DNA from: Silurus meridionalis
Lineage: Eukaryota; Chordata; Actinopteri; Siluriformes; Siluridae
Length of the DNA stretch: 64,000 bases
Reading direction: 5' to 3'
Assembly (NCBI RefSeq): GCF_014805685.1
Contig: NC_060890.1
Location: 19,592,000-19,655,999 of the forward strand
The notes beneath the pieces were generated by a model, which made no database searches, had not been told where the DNA came from, and worked only from the letters and a program-made list of their open reading frames with translations. Position 1 is the first letter of the stretch; every line of letters starts with the position of its first letter. The position numbers and the translations under genes are program-made. Shown piece after piece: positions 1 to 12,455 of the stretch.

Positions 1-865
1 TCTCTGAAAGGCACAAATGGATTCCATATTATCACTATATACATAAGCATCATCATTACACTTGGCTGTAGTAATTCTCAAAGATTTTATGTGAGATTGC
101 ATTAGTTTTTCGCTAATGACATAATTGTCCAAGTGCCCTCATGTAACGTGTTATGCAATGTTGTTATGCAGTTCTGAATTTAAATAAGTCAGAAGTAGAA
201 TCTTCTAATACAATTAATCATGATATGAAAGTGTTTCCAAAATAAATAAAAATTTTTATAAATGGAACTCTAAGCTTGTAGGTCAAAATGTATGAATTTG
301 TAAATGAAATGATTTTTATTATTATTGTTAATTATTATATGTTATATATTATAAACCTTATTCGCAGCCAAGCATTAAACAATAGACATTAAACAACAGA
401 CTTTAAATAAAACAACTATGATCATCTTTTGACCCTAAATCCAGAATTAAAGCAAGGTCATGATTTTTTTATTTAAGTGTGTGAGGAACATAAGCCTCGA
501 AGAAATAGTTAGGTGGCTCGGAAGTGTTCCTTTCTTAACCGCAATGCCGGATCAGTGCCACTCGATCATAGACGATGATTTGTGTTTAAACTCAACCTGA
601 TGGGTTTGTTTAATTCTGTGGCCAAGGAATAAGAACAGGATATGTATGAGCTAGGAAGCGATCAAGACAGGTTTATGGCTTCTAGTATCACAGTGATGGT
701 AGCCATACTTCATACTTCAGCGTATAGTTGATGTGTATGACATCTGTTTTTCACTGAAGCCTCCCCGGAAAAATACCTTGGGAAATATGATGTCCAATAT
801 GGGGACTAGAGCTAATCAAAGCTACCAGTACACAAATCATCTCTCATGCTCGCTCTCTCTTTTAT

Positions 866-869
<4 letters not shown>
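1..869. other. Non-coding stretch, no gene seen
   Basis: The first 480 bases are strongly A+T-rich. From about 480 to 780 the composition is more balanced. No coding exon, RNA gene or recognisable transposon was seen. A 79-codon ORF at 733-972 ends in translated CT repeat and is not credible. Confidence 0.6.

Positions 870-902
<33 letters not shown>
870..902. repeat. (CT)n microsatellite
   Basis: About 16 uninterrupted CT units. Confidence 0.97.
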
Positions 903-903
<1 letters not shown>

Positions 904-1616
904 GCAGAGAAGGAGAGGAGCATTGCAGACCTTCAGACCAACAGTGTCATTGTAAACAAATCATGGTATTAATAGAGATCGAAATGAGCCATCCATCTGA
1001 GCCAGGCTGACAGTAGCATGATTCCTGCACAGTCCTTAACGGCTCATAGGTGCATGATGCCACAGCTATACACACATCTACACACCATTAAATACAAGTA
1101 TGCAAAGCTTCTTTAGCCTTCCCAAACAATCTCATGCTCTAGGTTTGTTCTTTTTCAATTACCAGATATAGAATTTGGACCTCCTGACCTCCAGGTGAAT
1201 CTAAGAAACTGGTTTGCCACAGTAGTTTGGAAACCATGTTAACTGAGAAAGTACAGTTCAGTGAATAGTAATTCCATGCTTACGTTTGTCAAAACTATAG
1301 TTTACAGTTTCACAGCAAAAACTGCAATATTGGAAATTCATGTTTTATTGCATATCTGCATTTATTTTGCTTTAATAGTAATTGAAAAGTTTTCCTGTTA
1401 AGATCATCTGAATGTATTTCTTATTCTGTCTTTAATCTAAGAGTACATGAAACAAATGCTAAAAAATGTTTGCTGATTGATTTAAATAAAAGTCAATTGT
1501 TCAAGCAATCAATTAGACAATCAATAAGTCAATGAACCAATCAATCTGTCATTGTCATAATTTTACAGGATCCAAATACAAATGGTGTTCAGTGTGGTTG
1601 GCTCAGAGCTCTGTAA
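903..1616. other. Non-coding stretch, nothing recognised
   Basis: A+T-rich unique-looking sequence. Around 1490-1550 there is a run of related CAATCAAT-like words (a degenerate tetranucleotide repeat). No gene or transposon was recognised. Confidence 0.6.
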
Positions 1617-1621
1617 TAGGC

Positions 1622-1780
1622 ATTGAGTTCTTCCATATGAGCTTTGGTACATCATGCCTTTATGGGTCTTATTTTATACACAAGCATTGTCATGCTGGGA
1701 CAGGTTTGGGCTTCCTAATTCAAGGGGAAAATGTTAATGTTACTAAATATGAATTTTTTCAAAATTATGACCAGAATGAC
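1622..1780 (-). mobile_element. Tc1-type transposase relic, copy 1
   Basis: On the minus strand the sequence around 1690-1705 reads Q-H-D-N-A, the motif around the second catalytic aspartate of Tc1/mariner transposases. It is followed by text matching the other three copies of this family in the window (6.4, 45.9 and 50.9 kb). The reading frame is broken and the C-terminal part with the catalytic glutamate is absent. This is a short, old fragment with no coding capacity. Its exact ends are uncertain. Confidence 0.65.
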
Positions 1781-1867
1781 ATTCATGACACATATTCATC
1801 TTTACTTTACATGTATGAAACCTAGAATTTTTTCAAATCGTAGTACAGACTTGAATATTGAGTGGTA

Positions 1868-2010
1868 TGACTCAATTCAATTCAGTTCAGTTTTATTTAT
1901 ATACACCTTTAACATTGGACAGTCTCCTAAAACAGCTTATAATTTACCAGTTTGTTCAATCGCTCGGGTTGCTGGTTTTGCACTGAAAAAAAATAATAAT
2001 ACTAAAGTAT
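1868..2010 (-). repeat. Dispersed fish repeat tail (CAATTCAATT type)
   Basis: It begins with repeated CAATTCAATTCAGTTCAG-like words, then text meaning tail-proximal DNA (TTTTATTTATATACACCTTTAACATT). The same tail occurs in the opposite orientation at about 44170-44215 and again at 59783-59860. From memory this is the A-rich 3' tail of a very abundant teleost retroelement. The family name is not certain. Confidence 0.5.
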
Positions 2011-2030
2011 TTAGAAAGTATATAGAGTAT

Positions 2031-4890
2031 AATGTTCCTGCATTGGATTGTCTATATTAATGTTGTCATTCAACATATTATTCGCATTACTATATTATTT
2101 CATAATAACACCTGGAAGTTATGTCTTTATGTCACTAAAGACAGACATATTCAATGTATTCACCAGAAATTACTAGTTTGAAAAAAAGATGAAAATCCAA
2201 AGACCATTTGGATGACATTTTAAAGCCATTATTTTGTCACTATGCTTTGCTTCAAGCCTTCAGCAAATATGGTGAGTAAAGAGCATATGCAGTTTGATTC
2301 AGTGAGATTCTTCCTTATGCAGCTTATGACTCTGGTTCAGCTCAACAAGTTAATGATCTTCCTCGGTTGACCCGTCTAAATCAAAGTGGCTAGAATTGGT
2401 TGAAGGTCTAATTAAATGAAACTCAAATCACAGCTTGTGTGCTTGATTAGCTGAGCTTTGTTGACTAGCGCAGTCTGAACTTTAGCTATTAAAAAAAATA
2501 AAAGATTGACATAATGAGTCGGAATACGTGTAACCGCTAAAATCCTCTATGTTTAAAGATGTTGCCTTTTTTTAAGAATATATATAAAACTTGTAGCTTT
2601 GCAATAACAAGAAGGATTTCAACAACAAATCTTTCTATGCTTTGCAGTGATAGTTTATCTTGGCAACAGTCTCTCTGAGCTATCGTCTCACTTGGGTATT
2701 AAAATGTTAATTTTAGCCCGATGTACAGTATACAATAGCATGTCATTACACGGGTAGCAATGTTTTCACACAAACGTAAACATGGCATTCATTTGAAATA
2801 GAGCATCAACAAATCCCATTGCATTAGCAGGACCTTAAAAAGACGTAGTATGCCTTTTATAAAAAAAAGAACACTACACAGATGGCAACGAGATCGAATT
2901 CATGATAAAGTTGAAAGGTCTGAACCAATCATAAAGACCCCCCAAAGTGTACACAGATGATTGATTGAAAAAGAAATAAGTGCCCCAGAATGCATCACAT
3001 TACACATCTGTGCAGATTTAATGAAATCACAGAGCATTGTCATTAAAATTCTTATCAGATGCTTCAACATATTTAGTGAGGCCAAGACGGAGGCTGTCCA
3101 TAGCTGTTTTCATTGATTGGTTGCAGGGGAGGCTGCTCAATTTTCATACCACGAGTTATACCACATTACTGTCCAGATGGTATTTATCAGGCCATGTAAA
3201 TTAACAGACTCAAGCTGATTACATGTCAAAAAATAAGTAGTTAAACCTTGAAGGCATTTATTTTGTATGTGCATTAATGGGGGCCTCCTCTTTTCCTGCA
3301 GGCGTGGTTCCACGTTAAAATTCATGTTTGATAAATTCTTTGGCTTTCGGCAAATTTAGCCATCCTGAATGCTGTGTAATTTTTTTTCTCTCTCTCTCTC
3401 CCCTTAAACCACCAGGGACATCAGGATCGCATTTGCATACCCGAGCTCAAATATATACTCAAGGTGATTGGTTTAAACATTAAGTTGTTGATCTTGCTCC
3501 TGGAGAGATTTGTCATGGCATCCCCTTCTATTTCGCTCCTAAACTATGCGGTTAATCCTTAAATGCCTTCTATCAAATATATCTTCACTAAATTCGCCGA
3601 GTTAGTCAAACTTACATTCTGCCTTTCTTCCGCAGATGGGAGCGTGGAATAAATATTCATCGATCCATTTACTTTCCATAAGGAGGGGATAACACTCGAG
3701 GAGGGTTCCTACATATCAATTAGAACAAGAGGGGGTGTGTTGAGCTGTAGACTCTGAACGAGCTGTCAGGATAATAAGGCCAGACAGAGTGCTATTGGTT
3801 CTTAATCCGTGCAGATAACACCAGGCGGAAATTTAAACCACGCTGGAGAAATTGGACCAGATAAATATATGTGTCATTCCAAACCAAATACACTTAGTGA
3901 AAAGATCTTAGCATTACTGGCAGATTGAAATGATAACCTGGCTGCCCTTTAAAGCGGTTTGTGTTAGATAAGGCTGACATGCGAGGTGAAGCTTAAAAGA
4001 AATGGATAACAAACTACATAATAGCAGACAATCCGACAAAATAAAAGGCCAGATACAGATTTCCACTTGTTCAGCTAGTTAGGCTTGGTGCATTATTGCA
4101 TTGGAGCAGAATGTTACAATTATCATCAGGACTTATGAATCTAGTGTGGCGCACACAGACAATGCCGTTAACAAGTTAATATGGCGAACGTAAATGCTCA
4201 CTTTGTGTTATGAGCTCTTAGCAACATGCTCGATAGCTTAAAAATTAATTGCTAGAATAAGCAGAGACAGCACGAATGATTTATAACGTGGCTGAATTGC
4301 TGGTAGTTATTTATTTTCGCATGGTATTACACTAACCGCAATGTTTTGCTGAAATTGTTAGTCAGCACCAATGAATGCAATTAGAGTTTAATGGCCTTTA
4401 AAGAGAGCATGAGGGAGGGGAAAAAGACACAAGGGAGAGAGGAAAAGGTTACTGCATGGCTTGGCCTAGGCTTGCAAACAGTTGCGCATTTGTTGCAGCA
4501 CATGCTGTGTCTGTTTGATTTCCTGAATATTACAGTGCATTTGTTTTTTTTTCTGTCTTTTTTTTTTTTTGGAAGATTGCATCCAGAGATCTATTCAAGT
4601 TTTCCAGATTACTAATACCACAGCTCCGAGGGTATCAGGGTCGATCCAAAGCTCTGGTTACTGTCAATGTGGAATTATGTATGTTGTTCCTGATTCTCTG
4701 AATGATTCCTCCAGGGTTCCTGCACATTTAAATAGGAGAATTGGGTACTCTGATGTTTGTATGGTGCTCTACGATAAACTGGAATCCCATCTGGAGTGTT
4801 GTTTTGTTTTTTTTTCTCTCAAACTTAATGTTCCTGAGGTTGGTTTCAGATCAATAATGATCTTAGCAGTGTACAGCAATCCCTGTAAAT
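2031..4890. other. Non-coding stretch with CNE-like part (about 3370-4340)
   Basis: No exon or transposon was recognised. From about 3370 to 4340 the DNA is less A+T-rich, free of simple repeats after the first bases, and rich in TAAT and ATTA homeodomain-type words. It holds an octamer ATTTGCAT at 3431-3438. That is the look of a vertebrate conserved non-coding element, but only alignment can show conservation. The two short ORFs at 2900-3325 are not credible genes. Confidence 0.35.
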
Positions 4891-4939
4891 AATGAATGAA
4901 TGGATAAATGAACGAATGTTTGAATGAATGAATGAATGT
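4891..4939. repeat. (GAAT)n imperfect tetranucleotide repeat
   Basis: Tandem AATG/GAAT units with several substitutions. Confidence 0.85.
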
Positions 4940-4984
4940 TCATGTTCTTTGACTAATACACATAGGTGAGAACATATAACCCCT

Positions 4985-5392
4985 GTTTTGGCTTTGCTGC
5001 ACTGGCTTCCAATTTGTTTCAGAGTTGATTTTATAAGTTCTAATGATTGTTAAATATTTCAGCTTCCAATTACCTTGTCGACTTATTAAAGCTCCTTTCT
5101 TCATCACACTCGCTTAGATCCTCACATCAGCTTCTTTTACATGTACCAAGCACAATTTGACTTTTAATATAAGGTCAGCCTCAAACCTGGCTACTTTTAA
5201 ATCTTTGGTAAAAATGCATTTTTACCATTTTTTATTCCTAAAAGATGTTAGGTTTCAGATATTTCCTTTTGTGTTTCTTAACTAATACTTGGTTGTAAAT
5301 CCTATTTGTTTTAATCAGTACTTTTAATTGTAAAGCACTTTGTTAATAGTTTGTTATAAAATATGCTATATAAATGAACTTTTATACAAAGT
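4985..5392 (+). mobile_element. Non-LTR retrotransposon (LINE) ORF2 tail and 3' UTR
   Basis: Read on the plus strand from about 4992, the sequence gives L-L-H-W-L-P-I-x-F-R-V-D-F. This is the L-H-W-L-P block found downstream of the reverse transcriptase domain in L2/CR1/Rex-type LINE ORF2 proteins. After a short gap another frame gives A-P-N-Y-L-V-D-L-L and L-R-S-S-H-Q-L-L-L, the expected continuation. Frames are broken by indels. The end (about 5320-5390), with words like GTAAAGCACTTTG and GCTATATAAATGA, looks like a LINE 3' UTR. It is a 5'-truncated, dead copy. Confidence 0.7.
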
Positions 5393-6105
5393 TTTACTTT
5401 TGAATTTTATCTACTGCATTCATAGAGAACTTATAGCATGATTTTATAAAAAAAAAAAAGAAAAAAATAGCACAGAAACATACTCAAAAAGCTATTTGTG
5501 AGAGTCACATGAAGGTCATACTGAGCGAAGCTGTATGAGTCAGAGCTCGGCTCAGTCAGAAAGAGCCAAGCCTCCACTGAACCAGTGTGTGCCTCGGGGC
5601 AAGAGCAAGCCACTGCGCCGTCATTAAGGACAACACATAGCTGCTATTAATATACCACACTGCATCATGGCCACACACACTACAGTAGCTGTGTGCAAAC
5701 ACACACCAGTGCACATAATACAGCCATTTGAACTTGTCTAGGTTGAACAGGGATTTTAGGTGTCATTTATTTACCATTACCTTTTTTTTATTCTGTTTTA
5801 TAAAGAAAGAAATACAGGAAGAATATGAGAAAAGGGGAAACACAGGACTTTATAATTGACAAGTGTGGCTTTATTTTTCTTTATATTTTCATTTTCTCCA
5901 CCTTATATGTGCTACCTGCTTTACTTTAATAACTGCAGTGCAGCATAATTAATAATTACTAAAATACAATTCTCTCCTAATTAAATACTTAATCCAAAGT
6001 TGTAACAAAAGCTATAATGAGACAATGCCTCATAAATGACTGCTCCTAATTGTGTGTTCAGTAGAGGTTTGTTTTGCTGTACAAACTTCCTCCAAAGTTC
6101 CTCTG
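5393..6105. other. Non-coding stretch, nothing recognised
   Basis: Contains an A-rich run near 5447-5466 and a moderately GC-rich part at 5500-5720. The 60-codon minus-strand ORF here is not supported. Confidence 0.6.
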
Positions 6106-6346
6106 AAGAGTATTGTAACTTTACAGCCTCCGTCACATATACATTATTGCACAGTGAAATTCCTTTCTTTGCATATCCCAGCTTGTTTGAAACCTGCGAT
6201 CAGAGCACCAGGTCAGCAATAATACAGCACCCCTGGAATGCAGAGGGTTAAGGGCCTTGCTCAAGAACCTAAGCATGGCAGCTTGGCAATACCAGGGCTT
6301 GAACCCCTTATCTTCCGATTAGTAACCCAGCACCTTAACCACTCCC
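6106..6346 (-). mobile_element. tRNA-derived SINE, copy A
   Basis: On the minus strand the element starts near 6346 with a tRNA-like head: an A-box-like stretch (GTGGTTAAGGTGCTGGG) and a B-box-like GGGGTTCAAGCCC about 35 bases further. A shared body and a tail near 6110-6160 follow. The copy at 61537-61785 has the same order of blocks in the opposite direction, which fixes the family and its direction. Such SINEs are transcribed by RNA polymerase III and mobilised by a partner LINE. This copy is diverged. Confidence 0.75.
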
Positions 6347-6394
6347 ATTTTTATAGGATGTTTTTCGATGCCACATTATTTATTTTTTACTTGA

Positions 6395-6612
6395 ACTAGG
6401 AGACCCAAACCTGTTCCAGCACCATAAAGATTGACTTTACATAGGTTGGAGAAGAAGATCTTGAGTGGCCTGCTACAGAGCTCTGATTTAAATCCTACTT
6501 AACATTTTTTGGATAAATTTGAACGCTGACTGCACTCCAGGCCTCCTCACCTACATCAGTACCTGACTTTACTAATACAGTCACAGCTGAATGAACACAA
6601 ATCTCCACAATC
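6395..6612 (+). mobile_element. Tc1-type transposase relic, copy 2
   Basis: Plus-strand sequence related to the copies at 45.9 and 50.9 kb. It includes a degraded version of the region that encodes S-D-L-N-P-(I/T)-E-H in the better copies. Stops and frameshifts rule out function. Confidence 0.65.
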
Positions 6613-9600
6613 ATCCGTTTCCTGAGGATCGTAAGATAAGCAAGTTACCTTATTATATATTTTTGTCTCACCCCCCTTTTATAGTTATTTTCATGAATTT
6701 TTGTTCAGCTGAAGTGTTGCCTTATGAAATTACAACTAAAAAATTAAGTCCGACGGCCATTATTAGCATGGATGCTAGTTTTGTGTTTTGCTAACTCTAT
6801 GCTAAACACAAAACCTGTTTCGTTCTACCCTACTATACATTTAAATGCAGCTATGATGGCAAATAATTTTTTTTTTAAAGGTTGAATCCATTCAATATTG
6901 AAACAAAGTAAAAGCTATAATAATTTTTTTAAAGCCCATGCAGGCTAAATTCCACGCAACCCTCAAATCCACCTTTACTCATTTCTCCTGAAGTCATGTA
7001 TTCCAAACTGATGATCTTCATTCATTTAAAACTCGATTTTGGTTTCTGTCTGTCATGCAACGGCGGCTTTATTGACTTGTAGAAAATGAGTCATTGGCGA
7101 TTGATCAATCTGCATGTATGTTAGTCCTAAATACATTATGTCTGAGGCTTTAATTAGCCTCGATAAACGGTGCCACCTGCAGCACTGCTGAATCCCCATG
7201 AGGACTGGTGAAACTTTGAAGCAGTGGTTATTAAAAAAGATTACTTTCAGTCAATCGGATTGATTCGGCAACTTGGAACCGAGTGAATCTAGCAAGCGCG
7301 AGCAGATGACTTTGTGAATGTGTGAGACGTAAACGTGTGGAATATAATTGTGTATGCCTCCCATGAAATACAAGAAGTAGAATAAAAACTTATTTCTTTG
7401 TAATAGAATGTTGGTGGAAATGACTCAAGGACAAAAAAAAAACTTGAAAGCGTCAATTATAGTCTAAGTGGCTTTGAAGCCCCTGTATTGCACTCTAGGT
7501 ATTAAGCTTCATATTCTAATCATTTCTTTTTTGTGTTTCATCAAGAATATTTTCTCAACCCACCAGAGAAGCCCTGGGGTATCTTTTTCATTTTTTCCTC
7601 CTCATACTATATGTTTCTTTGTGATTTTTTTTATTTTTTATTTTTTTTGCAAGACGGTTGCAAACCTTCCATCTCTGTGTTCATCACGAACAGTTGGAAT
7701 CACCCCAGTGCTCCAGGCCTTGGCCTTTGTCATCTAGAACATAGCCAAGAATATCGGAAGCACATGAACGAGAGGCTTTGAGTACAGTGGATCACTGATT
7801 TACTCTGAGTTATGTTGCACTGGACCAAATCAAGGTCAAACACTCATAAGCCCATAAATGTAAAACATGCAGACGGGTATGTAGCCTATTACTCACAAGG
7901 AGTTAGCGCTCATCGAAAAGTCCTCTAGCGCAAAGCGTTCTGCTGAATAAGTTGTTAATAGAGGAGTTTATTTTCTCTGACAGAGAGGAAATGGCTTCCT
8001 GGTGCAGGATGGATGAACCCCTGCAAGCTGTGCAGACACCGCCCCGACAATTGTGCATAATTAGGAATAAATAAATATTAACACATCCACTTATATAAGT
8101 ATCTGACGTTAACATGCTAAATTGAATTAGCTCGGTGAAAACCTAATTGCATCCATGTGGCGTACACATGTAAAGAGCAATGCGTCTGCCGGAAAGGTAG
8201 TATCAAATTAATCTAAGAATCAGTAATTGAGACAAATGACATGACGCACCAGGCTGTCCCTGTGAAAAAAAAAATCCGGATGAGCAATGGTGCAGCGTGT
8301 CGCAGGGTTAAGAGGCAGCGCGAAAGAGCCGCGACTTAATCTGAAAACCATTAGCTTTACTTAACCATGTACCTTTCAATTAGAGCGATCATTTTGCATT
8401 GCTGCAGTATTGATGAATGTCTTTTGTCAGGGAACACCCAGTTTCAATACGCTGGCCTAGACCTGACAAAAGATTCTTGCATGTCCCATTTCAAACGTAA
8501 CAAAGCATAGCGAAAGTGTTGCAACAAGCAAAGAAAATAGCAAAGAGTACACGTTAAAAAGCAAAAATACAAAAAGAAATCGAACTGCAAATCAAAAGGT
8601 CCGTTCTATAAAATTACAAAGTGAGCTTTTTTTCCTGAAGAAAATGAGACAAGAGCAGAGTGTGTGCGGATCTAATAATGAACTTGCATCCGACCTTAAT
8701 TAAACAGCCTACATCCCTTCACATAGCCATATAATGATGTCAAGCCGAGAAGCAATTAGCCGCCCTTCTCTGAGAGCAAACAGTGTTTGTGTGGAGCGTA
8801 AAGTATGGTGGCGCACATGCTTACCGAAAACCCTCCTGAAAAATAAAATTAATTAGGATGTTATGATTTCTTTTTTTTTTTGGGAGATGCCTCTGCACTG
8901 GACCCAGAGGATGAGTGCCTTAGATTAAAGATGAATCTTACTTTCTGCAAGATGTGGTGCGAGAAAGCGCCAGTTCTACCTCACACTGGCTCATTAGCAG
9001 CGGGCTGGGTGAAAACTGTGCGCTTTGCCCCCCGACATCATAGCATCCATTAAAATAAGCTGTCACGGAGTTGCAAGAATAACAATCCACAGTAGACCAA
9101 GCCATATAAAAAAAATAAAAAGAAGAGGAGGCACTAAAAAAAAAGAAGAAGAAAACTTTAGAAGTAAAGGCCTTCTCAAATTGCTCTTAGGTGCACAGCA
9201 TTTATTTGTGTTTAGAAATAAAACCTTTGTCTGCCTGAACTAATTAAAGTGATATTGTATTTCAGAGAAAGGATGTGCCCACAAAATTAAAGTGCACACT
9301 GTGTGTGTGAAGCTGTTGGAGAAAAAAAAAAACAGTTCTCTGCCTTGATTCGAAGATTTAATGCCCGCATTTCTTTTGTGATGTTATGAAACAATTTCTC
9401 ACAGCCTGTCAGGTTCTGGGATGGAAGCATGCAGAAACGGTTCTACCCCGGACCCACTCTTGTGATGTAAGGTGTAATTTCGCCCAACAGAGTTGGTGTT
9501 CTTGTTGGAGCGAGGCTGTTTATTCACGTCTGTTTACTCGTGTCAAGTTTCTCCGTGGCTGGCGGCGGTTGCGCGGGCGGTCATTAGCCGAACGCTCTAA

Positions 9601-10594
9601 CTTCGTTATGAGTGCGTGTTTCGGAGATGGGACTCTAATTGGAGACATTTTACAAGGGAAACACTTATCACTTTGCTTATTAAAAATGCTTATTGGAAAC
9701 AATAAAGCAGACATTATGGTGGGGAAATTAATATAGTGCATTGCCCAGAACATAATGCCGTTATAATGTGTGCCGTGTTCGTCCTAATGAGTGCTGCGCA
9801 GTTTATTAGCTCTGATGACAGAGGGGCTGGGCTGCGGAGGTTATTGTTCTGTACAGGTTGATGGATTTCGGATGCAGCCTTGTCGGAGTACCCACACATA
9901 CACACACACAGTGACTCTTTTTATTACTGAGAGAATCAGCCATCAAGCCCTGCGGGTTAGCTTTAACACGGGATAAACATATAAATCTGCCGTGCCTCAG
10001 CGTTAGCCAGAAGTGAACCAGCATAAAGAGCTAGGACCGAGTCTATACATTCCAGCCCTACTTATTTCCACCACCGGAGATAGGAGGCCATAGATAACTC
10101 AGTGACAGGGGCTGTCCCAGGGGACTGAGGCCTGGGAGAGCGGGTTAGTAGGTCATTACAGCTTCTGCACAAACCCTTTAATTGACTACAGAGCCAGGCT
10201 GGATCTGTGTCAGGTGAGCACTTTTGGAAAAAAAATGCAGCCTAATAGTTCAGGGTTTTCGATAACAGCTGTTTGCTGTATATAAGATCCCTTTTGTTTA
10301 CAGAACAAGGCCTTTTGTTTTCCAATCGTTCCATTTTTTTTTTCTTTTTTTCCACAAGTTTAAGGCAATTTATTTTCGATCCAATTTCACCGAGTCTCGC
10401 AATCAGGCAATGCAATCCAATTATCTCTTTGATTGGGCGAACTGATTAAAATGTGTAGCCAAACGTGATTATCTCTGTCTCACTCGCACACGCTTTCTCG
10501 TACGTCGTCTGAGACAGAGATGTTCATGAATTATAAATGCACTATGTTTTGAAGATATTACAATATGCATCTAGCTATACTCATTTAGAAAAGA

Positions 10595-10599
<5 letters not shown>
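6613..10599. other. Long non-coding stretch with several CNE-like blocks
   Basis: No exon or transposon was recognised. Blocks at about 7000-7330, 8080-8480, 8620-9010 and 9360-9900 stand out by balanced composition, scarcity of simple repeats and many TAAT/ATTA, CAGCTG-like and CATTA words. The block at 9460-9620 also has clustered CpGs. Short homopolymer runs occur at 8870-8880 and 9326-9337. ORFs of 61-116 codons overlap these blocks on both strands without recognisable protein families. Confidence 0.35.
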
Positions 10600-10672
<73 letters not shown>

Positions 10673-10678
10673 TACACA
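10600..10678. repeat. (TA)n then (CA)n compound microsatellite
   Basis: About 31 TA units to 10662, followed by a short CA run. Confidence 0.97.
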
Positions 10679-10680
10679 CT

Positions 10681-11752
10681 ATGCATAGTAAAGTAATGTA
10701 AGGACATGGACAAAAAGGGCAAACCGTTTCATTTCCTTTTTATTTATATATTTATTTATTTTTATTTCCACACTCACAGGATTTTATTTTTTTTTCCAAA
10801 TTCTTGATGCAATTCCAGATTTACATGCTGAAAACCATGTGCTGACAGTTTTAAATAATTACTAGCTCATAACATATACAGCACCTGGCTTTCCCAGAAT
10901 ACAGTTCTCCTTACACTCGGCTTCAGATATGACATTTCATCATCTATTTCCTTCTCAAGCTAATGAGGACCAGTTGTGCTGAGATGTTTTTAAACTAAGC
11001 AGACATAGCGCATAGAATCTAGCGCTGTCCCCCTTCCCCCCGTCCAAACAGAACAAGGCCTGGACTCGTTGAAGTTGAAGGTCCATCCAGTGTTTTGAAA
11101 TATAATGACCTGGTTGTTTGATTGCTAAAGTGATAACCATGAGAGCACGACTGCCTCATTTATCAAATAACCAACTTAGTGACGGTTTGCAGAGACATGT
11201 GAGTAATGAATGACAGGAGAGCAGCAGAGAAAGAGGGAGAGGGAGAGACGGAGGTCAGACTGGGGAGAAAGACTCATATGTTATCTTTTTCTCCCTTGTT
11301 TTTTTTTTTTTTTTTTTTTTTTCTCGAGTCGCATGTCTGGAGCTTATGAAATTTAAAGTGGTGTCTGGTTTTTGCCTCCAGCAGAACAGCCTTGACTTAG
11401 CTGAGTGGCTGTAAGTGGGAATCTGTGATAAGGCAGGACTGAGCTCCTGCCTGTAACGTCATCGCTGACCCTGGCAGAGGTCAAAAGTCAACTGACAGAT
11501 ATATTTCCCACTCTCGTCGTCACTTACTCTAAAATTGATAAAGACAAAGGAGATGGTGGATGGAGTGAAAAGTGGTCATGTGAAAAAAAAAAGTGTCAGA
11601 GTCATCTATAACAGGCATTTTGTAACGCCTCATTGAGAATGCCCTACCCATAATTCTATGCAGTGTAACCTCTCAGTTTGCACATAACTGCCCCTGCTGG
11701 GTTTCATCATATCAACGTGTATATATACATAAAGTAAGTATTGTAAAAGCAG

Positions 11753-11792
<40 letters not shown>

Positions 11793-12224
11793 TAAAAAAA
11801 CTTTCAATAGACATTTTAAAATGTATATATTTTTTTATTTTTATGTTGTGCTTTAAAAGTGATTAATTTGGAAAATAATTGATTACACACTCTATTATAA
11901 TGTATTTAAAGTATTTTTTTGGAAAAATAATAAGGAAAAAGATTAAATAATAAATTAATGTAACTCATTAAAAATGTTATTTTATTTTATTAGTACATTT
12001 CTTTTGAAAGAAAAAGGCATCCAATTTCTTTAATATTTTTGACCTTCTTTTATATACCTGCTTTTTTTTTTAACTCTGTGAAGTCCAATTACCATATGTA
12101 TGAAAAGCGCTCTATAAATATTTGTTTGTTTGTTTTTATATCTTCAGTACATGAGTTATGAGTTATGATTTGAAGTTTATCCTAAGACAACTGATCTCAC
12201 AAAGGTAAAAAGAAATGTCCCGCA
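10681..12224. other. Non-coding stretch with homopolymer and TTA repeat
   Basis: Unique-looking DNA with a 24-base T run at 11299-11322 and a (TTA)n array listed separately. The part at 10840-11700 is moderately GC-rich and might contain a CNE. The part at 11790-12180 is very A+T-rich and ends in LINE-tail-like words (AAAAGCGCTCTATAAATA) near 12105. No gene was seen. Confidence 0.5.
11755..11792. repeat. (TTA)n microsatellite
   Basis: About 12 uninterrupted TTA/ATT units. Confidence 0.95.
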
Positions 12225-12455
12225 ATGGGATGCCAGTCCATCACAGTGTATTCTCCACATTTTATTTTAATAGCGGCAGGCCACATTATGGCATGTTTCT
12301 TCGACAGTAAGAAAATACTAGGTTCTCTGGAAACATACCTGAACATGGGATAACATGGGACACTCCAGACAGCTCAGGATCCTGTGAAACCGGGAATCTG
12401 AGTAAGCTGTGAGATGTCAATGCGACCTACTTCACCACTACACCTGTACCTAAAT
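12225..12455 (-). mobile_element. Degenerate SINE-like relic
   Basis: The plus strand carries GGGATGCCAGTCCATCAC near 12228 and GGGATAACATGGGACACTCC near 12348. It ends in CACCACTACACCTGTACC, which resembles a reversed tRNA-derived SINE head. These blocks recall a common fish SINE whose other part is seen at 44575-44690. Divergence is high and the ends are approximate. Confidence 0.4.

Noticed and set aside
10600..10678. TA-rich array as an origin, centromere or matrix-attachment element
   Set aside because: A plain dinucleotide repeat. Nothing in the sequence supports a special function.
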